Positions 30,239-38,427 of a stretch of DNA of 64,000 bases are shown here, piece by piece (the first letter of the stretch is position 1; each line of letters begins with the position of its first letter). A program made the translations under genes and the position numbers. This DNA comes from Pseudanabaena sp. PCC 7367 (lineage in GTDB: Bacteria > Cyanobacteriota > Cyanobacteriia > Pseudanabaenales > Pseudanabaenaceae), in NCBI RefSeq assembly GCF_000317065.1, contig NC_019701.1, positions 3,172,001 to 3,236,000 of the forward strand, read 5' to 3'. The notes beneath the pieces are model-generated. The model was not told where the DNA came from, did not search any database, and worked only from the letters and a program-made list of their open reading frames with translations.

Positions 30239-30388
30239 ACTCTAACGGATCTAACTGGTGGCGATCGGCTCTATGCCCTATGTATTATTGGTGCGCGGGA
30301 GAATTTTGCGGAGCTAATCCGCAGTGGTACGCCAGTAGAGCTAGATCAAGAGGATCTCTCGGTGCTACATGGAATTTGCCAATTGTAA
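30239..30388 (+). pseudogene. Possible remnant of a coding sequence
   Basis: Between two in-frame stops lies a 49-codon stretch with no start codon whose translation looks protein-like (GARENFAELIRSG, PVELDQEDLSVLHG), ending at TAA 30386-30388. It has no ATG, GTG or TTG at its beginning. I do not recognise the parent gene, and a chance open stretch of this length is possible. Confidence 0.25.
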
Positions 30389-30442
30389 TTGCAATGGCGA
30401 TCGAGTACATAACCCACGCTTACTTGTTTGATTTCGATCGCC

Positions 30443-32164
30443 CTACAAGCGGGGGACTGAATTTAATAGCGATCGCGTGTAGGGATGTTGAGGTGCATAT
30501 AAAACCTGGTTAGTTTTGCCCTGCTCTACAATTTTCCCCTGCTGCATCACCGCGATCCGATCGCAAAAGAAATTTGCCACCGCCAGATCATGGGTAATGA
30601 ATAGATAAGTGAGTTTAAATTCTTCCTTCAAGGCTCGCATTAGCTCTAATGTCTGCGCCTGGATTGTGGCATCCAGCATACTAACCGGTTCATCACAAAT
30701 AATAAAACTGGGTTGGGTAATCAGGGCTCTGGCGATCGCCACCCGTTGCAATTGGCCGCCAGATAAGTCTCTGGGTAACCGATCGGCAAAACTACTGTCT
30801 AAACCAACCTTGGCCAAAATATCAAAAACTGGTTCCCTGGCGGCTTGCAAATTTGCCACCCGCTGATGAATCAAGAGCGGATCGGCCACACTCCTGAATA
30901 CATTCATGCGCGGATTAAGGCAGGCACGCGGATCTTGGAAAATCATCTGCATTTGCGATCGCAATTTGCGCAATTTCCCACCCCGCAACTTGGTTAACTC
31001 AGTGCCATTGAGCTTGACCGAGCCGGAATCAGGCCGGATTAACTGGAGGATTGCCCTGCCGGTGGTGCTTTTGCCGGAGCCACTTTCACCAATCAACCCC
31101 ATGATTTCCCCTGGCCAGATTTTGAAATTAATGCGATCGACAGCCTTGACTACGCCAGCGGAGCGATCGGCTAAGCGAGCCAAGAAGTTTGCGCCAACCA
31201 TAAAATGCTTAGTTAATTGCTTGACTTCCAGCAAAGGCAGGGTGGGGCGATCGCCCTGTTCAGACTTTGGCTCCCTAATTATTTCTTTGGTCTTAGTTGC
31301 TTTAAAATCTTGCGCCGACTCACGATCATTCGCTGAATCAGCCGTACCCTTGCTGGTCGATGGTTCAAAATAGGGCACATCAAAATGAATCACCGAGTTT
31401 AATAATTGCTGGGTGTAGGGATGTTGGGGTTGCGCCAGAATTTGCTTAGTAAGGCCAGTTTCCACGATCGCCCCGTCATACATCACCGCAATGCGATCGC
31501 AATATTTGGCCACCAAGCCCAGATCATGGGTAATCAAAAGCAAACCCATCTGCCGCTGTTGCCGTAGTTCGGTCAGCTCCTGCAAAATCTCCGCCGCCAC
31601 GGTCACATCCAGGCTGGTGGTGGGTTCATCGGCAATCAACAAGGCTGGATCGAGTAATAAAGCCAGGGCGATCGCTACCCGTTGCCGCATCCCGCCGCTG
31701 AATTCATGGGGATATTGATTGGCACGTTTGGGGTCGATCCTAACCGTGGCCAGAGTCTCATAGAGCTTTTGCTTAGCCTGACGCGATGAGAGCTTTGGCA
31801 GATGGGAACGCAACACCTCCAGCCCATGTGCCTCGATTGTCATCAGTGGATTGAGCCTGGTCATGGGGTCTTGAAAAATCAAAGCGATCTTTTCACCGCG
31901 CCAATGTTGCAACCATTGCTCAGACAATGGCTGGATTAAATCCAAGGAAATATCCTTGCCAAAATCCAACCGTCCTTCCACCTGAGAACCCGCAGGCAGC
32001 AGTTGAATCAGCGATCGCCCCAGCGTAGACTTACCACAGCCACTTTCGCCCACCAACCCCAGACTTTCACCGCTGCCGATCGACAGGCTCACCCCCTCAA
32101 CCGCTGGTAGGGCAGAACCAACGTATTGAATTGTCAGCGCATCAACGGTTAATAATTTATCCAC
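30443..32164 (-). CDS. Peptide/nickel-type ABC transporter ATPase, two fused cassettes
   Basis: A 573-residue protein with two complete nucleotide-binding domains of the oligopeptide/dipeptide (DppD-DppF, GsiA-like) family. The first has Walker A GESGCGKST (about 38) and signature FSGGMRQRVAIA; the second Walker A GESGSGKST (about 363) and signature LSGGQLQRVAIA. Both end with the family's PQHPYTQQLL / PQHPYTRSLL peptide-type C-terminal motif. A Ser/Lys/Glu linker (about 272-310) joins them. It would power import of small peptides or similar, but no permease or binding-protein gene is adjacent. It lies 26 bases downstream of guaA on the same strand. Confidence 0.92.
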   Translation of the reverse strand: MDKLLTVDALTIQYVGSALPAVEGVSLSIGSGESLGLVGESGCGKSTLGRSLIQLLPAGSQVEGRLDFGKDISLDLIQPLSEQWLQHWRGEKIALIFQDPMTRLNPLMTIEAHGLEVLRSHLPKLSSRQAKQKLYETLATVRIDPKRANQYPHEFSGGMRQRVAIALALLLDPALLIADEPTTSLDVTVAAEILQELTELRQQRQMGLLLITHDLGLVAKYCDRIAVMYDGAIVETGLTKQILAQPQHPYTQQLLNSVIHFDVPYFEPSTSKGTADSANDRESAQDFKATKTKEIIREPKSEQGDRPTLPLLEVKQLTKHFMVGANFLARLADRSAGVVKAVDRINFKIWPGEIMGLIGESGSGKSTTGRAILQLIRPDSGSVKLNGTELTKLRGGKLRKLRSQMQMIFQDPRACLNPRMNVFRSVADPLLIHQRVANLQAAREPVFDILAKVGLDSSFADRLPRDLSGGQLQRVAIARALITQPSFIICDEPVSMLDATIQAQTLELMRALKEEFKLTYLFITHDLAVANFFCDRIAVMQQGKIVEQGKTNQVLYAPQHPYTRSLLNSVPRL

Positions 32165-32190
32165 TTGTGTTTATTGAGTTGATTTGCCAC

Positions 32191-33813
32191 TTATTCCCAC
32201 TCGATCGTGCCCGGTGGCTTGGAAGTCACATCCATCACTACCCGATTGATGCCAGGTACTTCATTCACAATCCGATTGGCGATCGTACCGATCAGTTCAT
32301 AGGGCACTTTGGCCCAATCGGCGGTCATACCATCTTCGCTGGTGACAAAGCGCAATACTACGGGATGGGCATAGGTACGTGCATCACCCATTACCCCAAC
32401 ACTACGCACTGTGGGCAGCAGCACCGCAAACGCCTGCCACAATTCGTTATACATCCCCGATCGATTGATTTCCTGGCGCAGGATCAAATCAGCATCGCGC
32501 AACATTTCCAATCGTTCTGGGGTGATTTCGCCAATGATTCGGATCGCCAAACCAGGCCCAGGAAAAGGCTGACGCTTGACAATTTCTGCGGGTAAACCCA
32601 GGACGGTGCCAACTTTTCTAACTTCGTCTTTAAATAGCTTGCGCAGTGGCTCCACCAGCACAAACCGCAGATCGGGGGGCAGACCACCCACATTGTGATG
32701 GCTCTTGATCTTTACAGCAATCCGCTTGCCGGTGGCCGGATCGATGTTGGTATCCGCTGACTCGATCACATCGGGATAGAGTGTGCCCTGGGCTAAATAG
32801 TCAAACGGCCCCAACCGCCTTGATTCTTCCTCAAAGACCTTAATAAATTCATAGCCGATCAGCTTGCGCTTGCGCTCCGGTTCAATAATGCCTTCCATTA
32901 GGTTCAAGAAGCGATCGCTGGCATTGATATATTCAACCGGAATATGGAATTGCTCCTTAAATAGCTTAACCAGGCGTTCTGGTTCACCCTTGCGCATAAA
33001 GCCCTGGTCGATGAACATGCAGGTGAGCCGATCGCCGATCGCCCGGTGCAATAAAAACGCCAGAGTCGAAGAATCCACCCCACCAGAGAGAGCCAGCAAA
33101 ACCCGCTTCTCGCCAACTTGGGAGCGAATTTCCCGAATCGATTCTTCAATGAATGATTCCGTCGTCCAGGTTGGTTCACACTCGCAAATGTGATATACAA
33201 AATTACGAATCAGCGCCTTACCACCGATCGAATGCACTACTTCGGGATGAAATTGCACGCCATAGAAGTTGCGCTCTGGATTGGCGATCGCCGCACAGGG
33301 AGTATTGGCCGTATGAGCCAACACCGTAAATCCAGCCGGCATTTCCAGCACCGAGTCACCATGACTCATCCACATCACTGCGCCATCATCCACATTAGTA
33401 AGCAAATCAGTGGGATCATCAATCGTCAGGCTGGCCTTGCCATACTCACCGCGATCAGCCTGTTCCACTCTGCCACCAAGCTGCTGCACCATCAGTTGCA
33501 TCCCATAGCAAACGCCCAGAATAGGAATGCCCAAATCCCAGATCCCTGGATCACAATGGGGTGCATTGGGAGCATAAACCGAGTTCGGCCCCCCAGAAAG
33601 AATAATACCCCTGGGTCTAAATTTGGCGATCTCCTCGGCGGAGGTGTAGTAGGGCATTACTTCCGAGTAGACCTGGGTTTCGCGGATGCGTCGGGCGATG
33701 AGTTCGGAATATTGGGAACCAAAATCAACGATCGCAATCATGGGGCGATCGCTCACTTTTTCCGATTGGGTAGATGGATCGGTGCTAGGGATGGGCTGGG
33801 AAGTGGAAACCAT
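32191..33813 (-). CDS. guaA: GMP synthase (glutamine-hydrolysing)
   Basis: GuaA aminates XMP to GMP with ATP and glutamine, the last step of guanine nucleotide synthesis. The N-terminal class I amidotransferase half has SGGPNSVY, catalytic Cys in [15 protein letters not shown] and His/Glu in QFHPEVVHS. The synthetase half has the PP-loop [28 protein letters not shown] and the C-terminal KPPGTIEWE. Length of 540 is slightly longer than E. coli because of a 25-residue N-terminal extension (Ser/Thr/Pro-rich). Confidence 0.96.
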   Translation of the reverse strand: MVSTSQPIPSTDPSTQSEKVSDRPMIAIVDFGSQYSELIARRIRETQVYSEVMPYYTSAEEIAKFRPRGIILSGGPNSVYAPNAPHCDPGIWDLGIPILGVCYGMQLMVQQLGGRVEQADRGEYGKASLTIDDPTDLLTNVDDGAVMWMSHGDSVLEMPAGFTVLAHTANTPCAAIANPERNFYGVQFHPEVVHSIGGKALIRNFVYHICECEPTWTTESFIEESIREIRSQVGEKRVLLALSGGVDSSTLAFLLHRAIGDRLTCMFIDQGFMRKGEPERLVKLFKEQFHIPVEYINASDRFLNLMEGIIEPERKRKLIGYEFIKVFEEESRRLGPFDYLAQGTLYPDVIESADTNIDPATGKRIAVKIKSHHNVGGLPPDLRFVLVEPLRKLFKDEVRKVGTVLGLPAEIVKRQPFPGPGLAIRIIGEITPERLEMLRDADLILRQEINRSGMYNELWQAFAVLLPTVRSVGVMGDARTYAHPVVLRFVTSEDGMTADWAKVPYELIGTIANRIVNEVPGINRVVMDVTSKPPGTIEWE

Positions 33814-34270
33814 TTGTTTAACTTATGTACTTTGGGCCTTGGGGTGAGATAGTTGAAACTATTAGGTCGCATTATCAATACGACGGCAAAAAAGAAGTAG
33901 TTAATTTTACAATCCTAACAAAACTTATGCTGATGCTGATGGATCAAGATTGTGGGCTGAGTAACAATTAATAGCTGGATAAATAACTTAGTGACAAGCT
34001 TAAACCAGTCTGGATACTCATTTGCGTTGATTAATCTTAAACCACATGAATATTTTCCTTTTACATTCAAGGTAGTTAATTAAATTAAGCCTTGGGATAA
34101 ATCCTAAATGTGGCAATGAAATCAGCCATCAAGGGGCGATCGTAGCCAAATATGCACCAATAATACTTACCGTGAAACCAAAGTAAGTGTTGTGTAAATT
34201 TACTACTATTACCTAATTAAATATGTTCGCTGGAAAGCTGTTTTAGCTACTATCAGTCGAAAGATATCTC

Positions 34271-34313
34271 TGCATGTCTATATGCATACCTTTTGCATAC
34301 CCAATGTGCATAA
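34271..34313. promoter_or_regulatory. Phased TGCAT boxes, possible operator array
   Basis: TGCAT begins at 34271, 34283, 34294 and 34307, spaced 12, 11 and 13 bases, close to one DNA turn each. The middle two extend to TGCATACC. Such phasing suits binding by a cooperative regulator, but none is shown. Confidence 0.3.
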
Positions 34314-34331
34314 AAACTATTTAGAGCTTGG

Positions 34332-34359
34332 CATTAGTACCTGCACATTAGTAACTGCA
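34332..34359. repeat. 14 bp tandem duplication (one mismatch)
   Basis: CATTAGTACCTGCA (34332-34345) is followed directly by CATTAGTAACTGCA (34346-34359). Confidence 0.75.
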
Positions 34360-34517
34360 TAGGATACTTAAAGATGAGAGTGGATCTATTTCGATCGGCT
34401 ATAAACCCTGCTAGTTAAGCATTTTTAGCTAAATATTAAATAAAATATTAAATGGCCTTTATCTCTATATATCTACGATCGTCTCAAGAGCCCGACTAAT
34501 TGCGGGTAAAACCTGAT

Positions 34518-34543
34518 CAGTAAATGTATTCAGCAAATGTATT
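34518..34543. repeat. 13 bp tandem duplication (one mismatch)
   Basis: CAGTAAATGTATT (34518-34530) is followed by CAGCAAATGTATT (34531-34543) and a more diverged third copy. Confidence 0.75.
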
Positions 34544-34750
34544 CAGTAAATATAATTCAGACAATTGAACCGAGCAGGTTTGACGTACTCCCATCCTCTG
34601 CATCCAAAGCCGCTGAGCCAGCTTGCACCAGAGTAAGAGAAAGCGGTTTAGTCGGCAACTAAGTGAGTAAAGATATATGCTTACAGGCATAGTATATTTT
34701 TTATGCGTGGGTTTAGCTATGCCTAAATATGCCTATGCCGCTAAATTATT

Positions 34751-34780
34751 TAACTTTGATGTATTTAACTTTGATGTATT
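34751..34780. repeat. 15 bp perfect tandem duplication
   Basis: TAACTTTGATGTATT occurs twice head to tail (34751-34765 and 34766-34780), about 120 bases before the next start codon. Confidence 0.85.
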
Positions 34781-34902
34781 AAGTTAGTGCTGTTGCCAAA
34801 GTTTTAGCGCGGGTGGAATCACGATCACAGCGGTTATCTAAGCCCCCCTAAGTTACTGGGCAATTTAGGCAAACAGGCCATTGATGAGCAACCCAATTAA
34901 CT

Positions 34903-35652
34903 ATGTCTGATATGTCTGAGTCAAATCCCCTGTCGCACCAAGACTTTAAAGACTTAGCTGTAAAGATTGATGCCCAGGCCTATGCCAGGTTACTCGAACT
35001 TGCCGATCGCTCCGCACAAAGCAAGTCTGAGCTAGTTAAGCAGGCTTTGAATTTATTATTTGCACAATTTGAGCAGGCTAAGCAGGATGCATCGGCTAAT
35101 TTAATTGAACAGGGCGATCGACCCACCGCTGCTAATCCTAATAACTTTGCTAATTTAAAAAGTCTGGCGGAGCTAAATGCGCAACTGGATCAACATAGCC
35201 AGCAAATAGCTCAACTTCAAGCTGAAATCAGCAATTTAAAGCAGCAATTAGCCAGTTCGGAGCAGAGAAAGAACATCGTAAAGAATAAAGCGATCGATCC
35301 ACCGCCACTTAATCCCCTCACCACCGACAAAAATCCAATTAGCAAAAGTCCAGCGCCAACAGATGATCAGCCAGTAGATTTCAATCTTAGTAAGCAGGCC
35401 AAGGCTAATGGCGATCGCAATGGCAAGGTGAGCCAACCGATCGAAAGTGATGTACCAACCATCCCCTCGGTGCGCAAATTGGAGATTGGCGACCTGGTTC
35501 AGGTGCGCGATCAACAAAGCCCCTACTATTTGCAAATTCTGCCGATCACCAAAGTGGGACTAATTCGCGCCAGTGTGACTGGGGAGCTAGGCGAGAGCAG
35601 TATATTGAAGCGGGATCTACGCTATGTGCGATCGCCCAGTGAGCTTGAGTAG
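34903..35652 (+). CDS. Ribbon-helix-helix-like N-terminus with coiled coil and C-terminal domain
   Basis: A 249-residue protein of unknown function. Residues 11-50 (FKDLAVKIDAQAYARLLELADRSAQSKSELVKQALNLLF) have the strand-helix-helix pattern of ribbon-helix-helix DNA-binding proteins. Residues 85-122 are a coiled coil (LAELNAQLDQHSQQIAQLQAEISNLKQQL). A Pro/Asn/Lys-rich linker follows, and the C-terminal 60 residues (KLEIGDLVQVRDQQSPYYLQILPITKVGLIRASVTGELG) look like a small beta-barrel. It may bind DNA as an oligomer. An alternative start is the ATG at 34912. It converges with the GUN4 gene. Confidence 0.75.
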   Translation: MSDMSESNPLSHQDFKDLAVKIDAQAYARLLELADRSAQSKSELVKQALNLLFAQFEQAKQDASANLIEQGDRPTAANPNNFANLKSLAELNAQLDQHSQQIAQLQAEISNLKQQLASSEQRKNIVKNKAIDPPPLNPLTTDKNPISKSPAPTDDQPVDFNLSKQAKANGDRNGKVSQPIESDVPTIPSVRKLEIGDLVQVRDQQSPYYLQILPITKVGLIRASVTGELGESSILKRDLRYVRSPSELE

Positions 35653-35687
35653 AGTTTTTGTTAACGCAAGTTTTAATTAATGATTAA

Positions 35688-36482
35688 TTAATCCTGCCAG
35701 AGTCGATGGGAAAAGATCGCCTTGATCGTTTTATTACCGCGAATTTGATTTGACAGGGGTAAATGACCCTTGGGGGCGGATATATCCCAGCTAAACCCAT
35801 CCGGATAGCGAGTAAACTTACCATCACTTTTCCAGCCGATTTTTTGCCACAGCTTGTCCCAGTTTTTGTTCAAACCTAGCCAGAGCTTACGCTGCATACT
35901 AAAACCAAATTTGTTTTCCGAATAGACCAACCAGAGCTGATCGATCGCGGCCAAATCCACCGGCGCAATTTGATCGACATCGGTAAAATAGAGCCAACCA
36001 CGTTCGGAAGCTCCATTCCCAGCCGCCACGCACATTTTTTGAGAAGTTAATTTATCCGCGGCCTGATAATCCTGGCGAGCGAGCAGATTTTGCAGCAGTT
36101 CTAAATCCAGGCTCACGGCTGGATCACAGGTAACCACGCCCTTAGGGAAATGAGTAGCGATCGCCTCGATCGCCTGGGGCGAACTTGAACCCAACAACAA
36201 TTGATAGGCTTTGCCATCTAGATAATTGGGGGTAATGCTAGCGTTACGCCGCCGCAACAAAAAATCAATTAAAGGGGCGATCGCCGCCTCGCCAAAACCA
36301 GCTAACTCAGAGATTGCTTTTGCCTGGGTAGTTTCTTTGGGGGCACCAAGTTGCTCTATTAATGCCAAAATTGCCCTTTGGTTGGCTTGGGCTTCGCTAA
36401 TTGAGGAGTTGGGGGGATCAATTGCAGCATCATTGCTAGTAGCAGCTGTAGCGTCAAGACTTGGCGATCGCATATCACTCAT
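35688..36482 (-). CDS. GUN4-domain protein
   Basis: A 264-residue protein. The C-terminal two-thirds form a GUN4 domain, recognised by LLARQDYQAADKLTSQKM, the segment DVDQIAPVDLAAIDQLWLVYSENKFGFSMQRKLWL, and FTRYPDGFSWDISAPKGHLP. GUN4 binds protoporphyrin/Mg-protoporphyrin and stimulates Mg-chelatase in chlorophyll synthesis. The N-terminal 110 residues are an alpha-helical, HEAT-like extension (AILALIEQLGAPKETTQAKAISELAGFGEAAIAPLIDFLL), similar to the helical part of cyanobacterial Gun4. It could be the main Gun4 or a paralogue; cyanobacteria often have several. Confidence 0.88.
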   Translation of the reverse strand: MSDMRSPSLDATAATSNDAAIDPPNSSISEAQANQRAILALIEQLGAPKETTQAKAISELAGFGEAAIAPLIDFLLRRRNASITPNYLDGKAYQLLLGSSSPQAIEAIATHFPKGVVTCDPAVSLDLELLQNLLARQDYQAADKLTSQKMCVAAGNGASERGWLYFTDVDQIAPVDLAAIDQLWLVYSENKFGFSMQRKLWLGLNKNWDKLWQKIGWKSDGKFTRYPDGFSWDISAPKGHLPLSNQIRGNKTIKAIFSHRLWQD

Positions 36483-36862
36483 TAGTTATGGTCAGTTATG
36501 GCAGTTCAGCGCTGTTTGGGACAAAAACAACAAAAATATATAAACAGAAATGAAATGGTTTACTAAAGTTATGACTCAATAAAAGCAATAACTATCATAA
36601 TGCCTTAGCTTTACCTTAAACCAGTTTGCTATTACATATCTTGCAGTTTATAACTTGGCTGAAGCGATTTCATCAAACCCTTGAATTATCTTTATTATCG
36701 GCTAGTGCTAAGCTCTTCAATGACGATCGACAGTGCCAAAATCTAGATCGATCGGCTTGGTAATCAGCTAATCATGTTTACAAAACTTCGTAATTATTGA
36801 GCATTTCCTCCATTTTAAATATTCAAACTCAAATATTCAAACTCAAATATTTAAACTAAAAG
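36483..36862. other. Intergenic region with tandem repeats
   Basis: No gene between the GUN4 gene and the tmRNA terminator. It ends in a 14 bp repeat array (36817-36856). Confidence 0.5.
36817..36856. repeat. 14 bp tandem repeat, nearly three copies
   Basis: AAATATTCAAACTC occurs at 36817-36830 and 36831-36844, followed by a diverged AAATATTTAAAC at 36845-36856. Confidence 0.85.
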
Positions 36863-36899
36863 ACCATAAAAACAAAACCCACTCAATTAGAGCGGGTTC
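36863..36899 (-). terminator. Intrinsic terminator of tmRNA
   Basis: On the minus strand AACCCGCTC / GAGTGGGTT (36898-36876) form a nine-pair stem with one G-U pair and a four-base AATT-centred loop, followed directly by TTTTGTTTTTAT. It lies about 60 bases beyond the 3' end of the tmRNA. Confidence 0.8.
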
Positions 36900-36959
36900 T
36901 CTATAAATTATTAACTGGCTCATCGATGTGGTGAACCATATTAATGCGACTGAACTTAA

Positions 36960-37365
36960 TGGAACCGGGCAGAGTCGAACTGCCGTCCGCAACAGATCAT
37001 AGCGCTCCACTCATTCACAGGTTTAGCCGATCTAACCCTCACGGCAGGAATTACCTATTATCCCAGGTAACAGGATGCTCTGGTAAAGTCTTGGGCAAAT
37101 GATCTACCAGAGGAGATCATGAGCTGCATCCGTTGGGGGTTTAGCCTAGTTTGCTTAACGGAGTCACTAACTAGGGCTCGAGATCAAAACAAAGATTTGT
37201 TTCTTAAGGATCCTTAAGCGGCTACAGGAGCGGCCTTACGAGCTACTTTAACAAGAGTGTTTTTCGCATTTACTTGTTTTGGATCATTGATTAACGAGAG
37301 GTAACCCACTCTCGACCTGCTTCACGGAGTAGCCTCCACTGAAACGTCGAAACCCTTGCGGTCCC
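36960..37365 (-). ncRNA. ssrA: Transfer-messenger RNA (tmRNA)
   Basis: tmRNA rescues stalled ribosomes and tags the unfinished protein for proteolysis. The 5' strand GGGACCG (37365-37359) pairs with CGGTTCC near the 3' end (36967-36961, one G-U), forming a tRNA-like acceptor stem with discriminator A at 36960; CCA is not encoded. The T arm GGCAGTTCGACTCTGCC lies just inside. The tag frame begins at GCG 37267-37265 and ends at TAA 37216-37214, encoding AKNTLVKVARKAAPVAA, very like other cyanobacterial tags. It is a one-piece (not permuted) tmRNA. Confidence 0.96.
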
Positions 37366-37376
37366 TTGTAAAAGTA

Positions 37377-37382
37377 ATTATA
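37377..37382 (-). promoter_or_regulatory. -10 element of the tmRNA promoter
   Basis: On the minus strand TATAAT lies 12 bases before the mature 5' end at 37365. No good -35 hexamer is seen at 17 bases. Confidence 0.5.
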
Positions 37383-37693
37383 GCATGACTCAAAATCGCT
37401 CCACCAGAGGGTTTTAACTGCTTACTTTATGCATATTTAAAGAGAGCAAACAAACCCTGACGATCGCTGAAACTACTACCATATATGCATCACGCCGCAA
37501 TACATGATGCGATCCTGCCATTTCCGCTCATCTCAACCGCGATCGGTTATCCACACTATTACGCTGCTTTGAGGCATAGCATTAAAAGCTTGCGGATAAA
37601 AAAATAGCTGCTTCGGGCTTGAGCCAAACCCAAATCAATAAGACCAAATCAAATTTATGGCTGATTATTGCGGCGTTTTATTGTGGCGTTGAT
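37383..37693. other. Intergenic region upstream of tmRNA
   Basis: About 310 bp with no supportable gene. GCATCACGCCGCAATACATGATGC (around 37486-37510) can form a short hairpin of unclear meaning. Confidence 0.4.
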
Positions 37694-37906
37694 TTATTCA
37701 ATCTCGATCGACTGTGGCCCTTTGCCATTACCATTGGTGCTGCCATCTGGATTGGCGATCGACTCGCTTGATACCCCTTGATCTTGCAACCAAGACTTCA
37801 GCGGGTCTTCATCCAAATTCAACCGTAGCAACCCAGACGTTAGGCCACCCATAAAAGCCAGGGGATGGGAGATGAGCTCTTGAAAAATTGGCTGTAGTTC
37901 GTCCAT
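37694..37906 (-). CDS. Small conserved cyanobacterial protein
   Basis: A 70-residue protein whose central part, ELISHPLAFMGGLTSGLLRLNLDEDPLKSWLQDQ, follows a pattern I remember in short hypothetical proteins from many cyanobacteria. A helical N-terminus and an amphipathic glycine-containing stretch are followed by a polar, disordered tail rich in Ser, Asn and Gly. It might associate with membranes or proteins. The function is unknown. Confidence 0.7.
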   Translation of the reverse strand: MDELQPIFQELISHPLAFMGGLTSGLLRLNLDEDPLKSWLQDQGVSSESIANPDGSTNGNGKGPQSIEIE

Positions 37907-38427
37907 AGCTGTGATCTTGCCTGTGTCTTAAATTTTTACTTACTTTACTTTTAATTACTTTGCTAATCGCATTCTCTAAGTCATGTCTGTCTAATCACGA
38001 TATCTGCCTAATCATGGCTGCACTGTCAAGCAAACTCGGAAAATTTAAAATCTTGAGCTTGTAAAGCAATCCATGACCAGGCTGCTTTGATCGCTCAAAC
38101 TAACTCAATTGTACATTTTCTTAACTTATATTTACAATTCGATCGCAATTCTATTTTTATCCCCAGCCTCACGGCGTGAATGCCATTTGTTTGCTTAAGA
38201 TAGATGTTAGAGCAATCAGCCTGATTAGCATTACATAACTTTAGGCATGAGCAAGCAGCATTTGAATTGCACTTCCACAGCACCCCCACAATCAGTATGA
38301 TTACTTGCAGTACCACTACTGAGGATTTTGAACACATCACAACATCAACAATATTAGCTAAATTTAATCGCTCAGGAGTTACTGTGGTTGATAGACATCG
38401 TGATGGAGGTCAGGAACGGAGGTTTTC
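37907..38427. other. Intergenic region between divergent genes
   Basis: About 520 bp without a supportable gene. It ends in a good ribosome binding site (GGAGG, 38418-38422) for the gene at 38428. Confidence 0.5.

Larger units (their letters stand above)
33814..34902. other. 1.1 kb AT-rich intergenic region with repeats
   Basis: No supportable gene between guaA and the ribbon-helix-helix-like gene. It holds a run of four TGCAT boxes (34271-34313), three tandem duplications (34332-34359, 34518-34543, 34751-34780) and a stretch resembling the end of a cyanobacterial IS200/IS605-type element (34576-34650). It must contain the promoters of both flanking divergent genes. Confidence 0.5.

Noticed and set aside
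30280-30513. 77-codon plus-strand frame overlapping the end of the ABC ATPase gene
   Set aside because: It overlaps a clear gene on the other strand and reads unlike a protein; the stretch at 30239-30388 is in another frame.
33190-33852. 220-codon plus-strand frame opposite guaA
   Set aside because: It mirrors the certain guaA gene and has low-complexity, His/Ile-rich composition typical of antisense frames.
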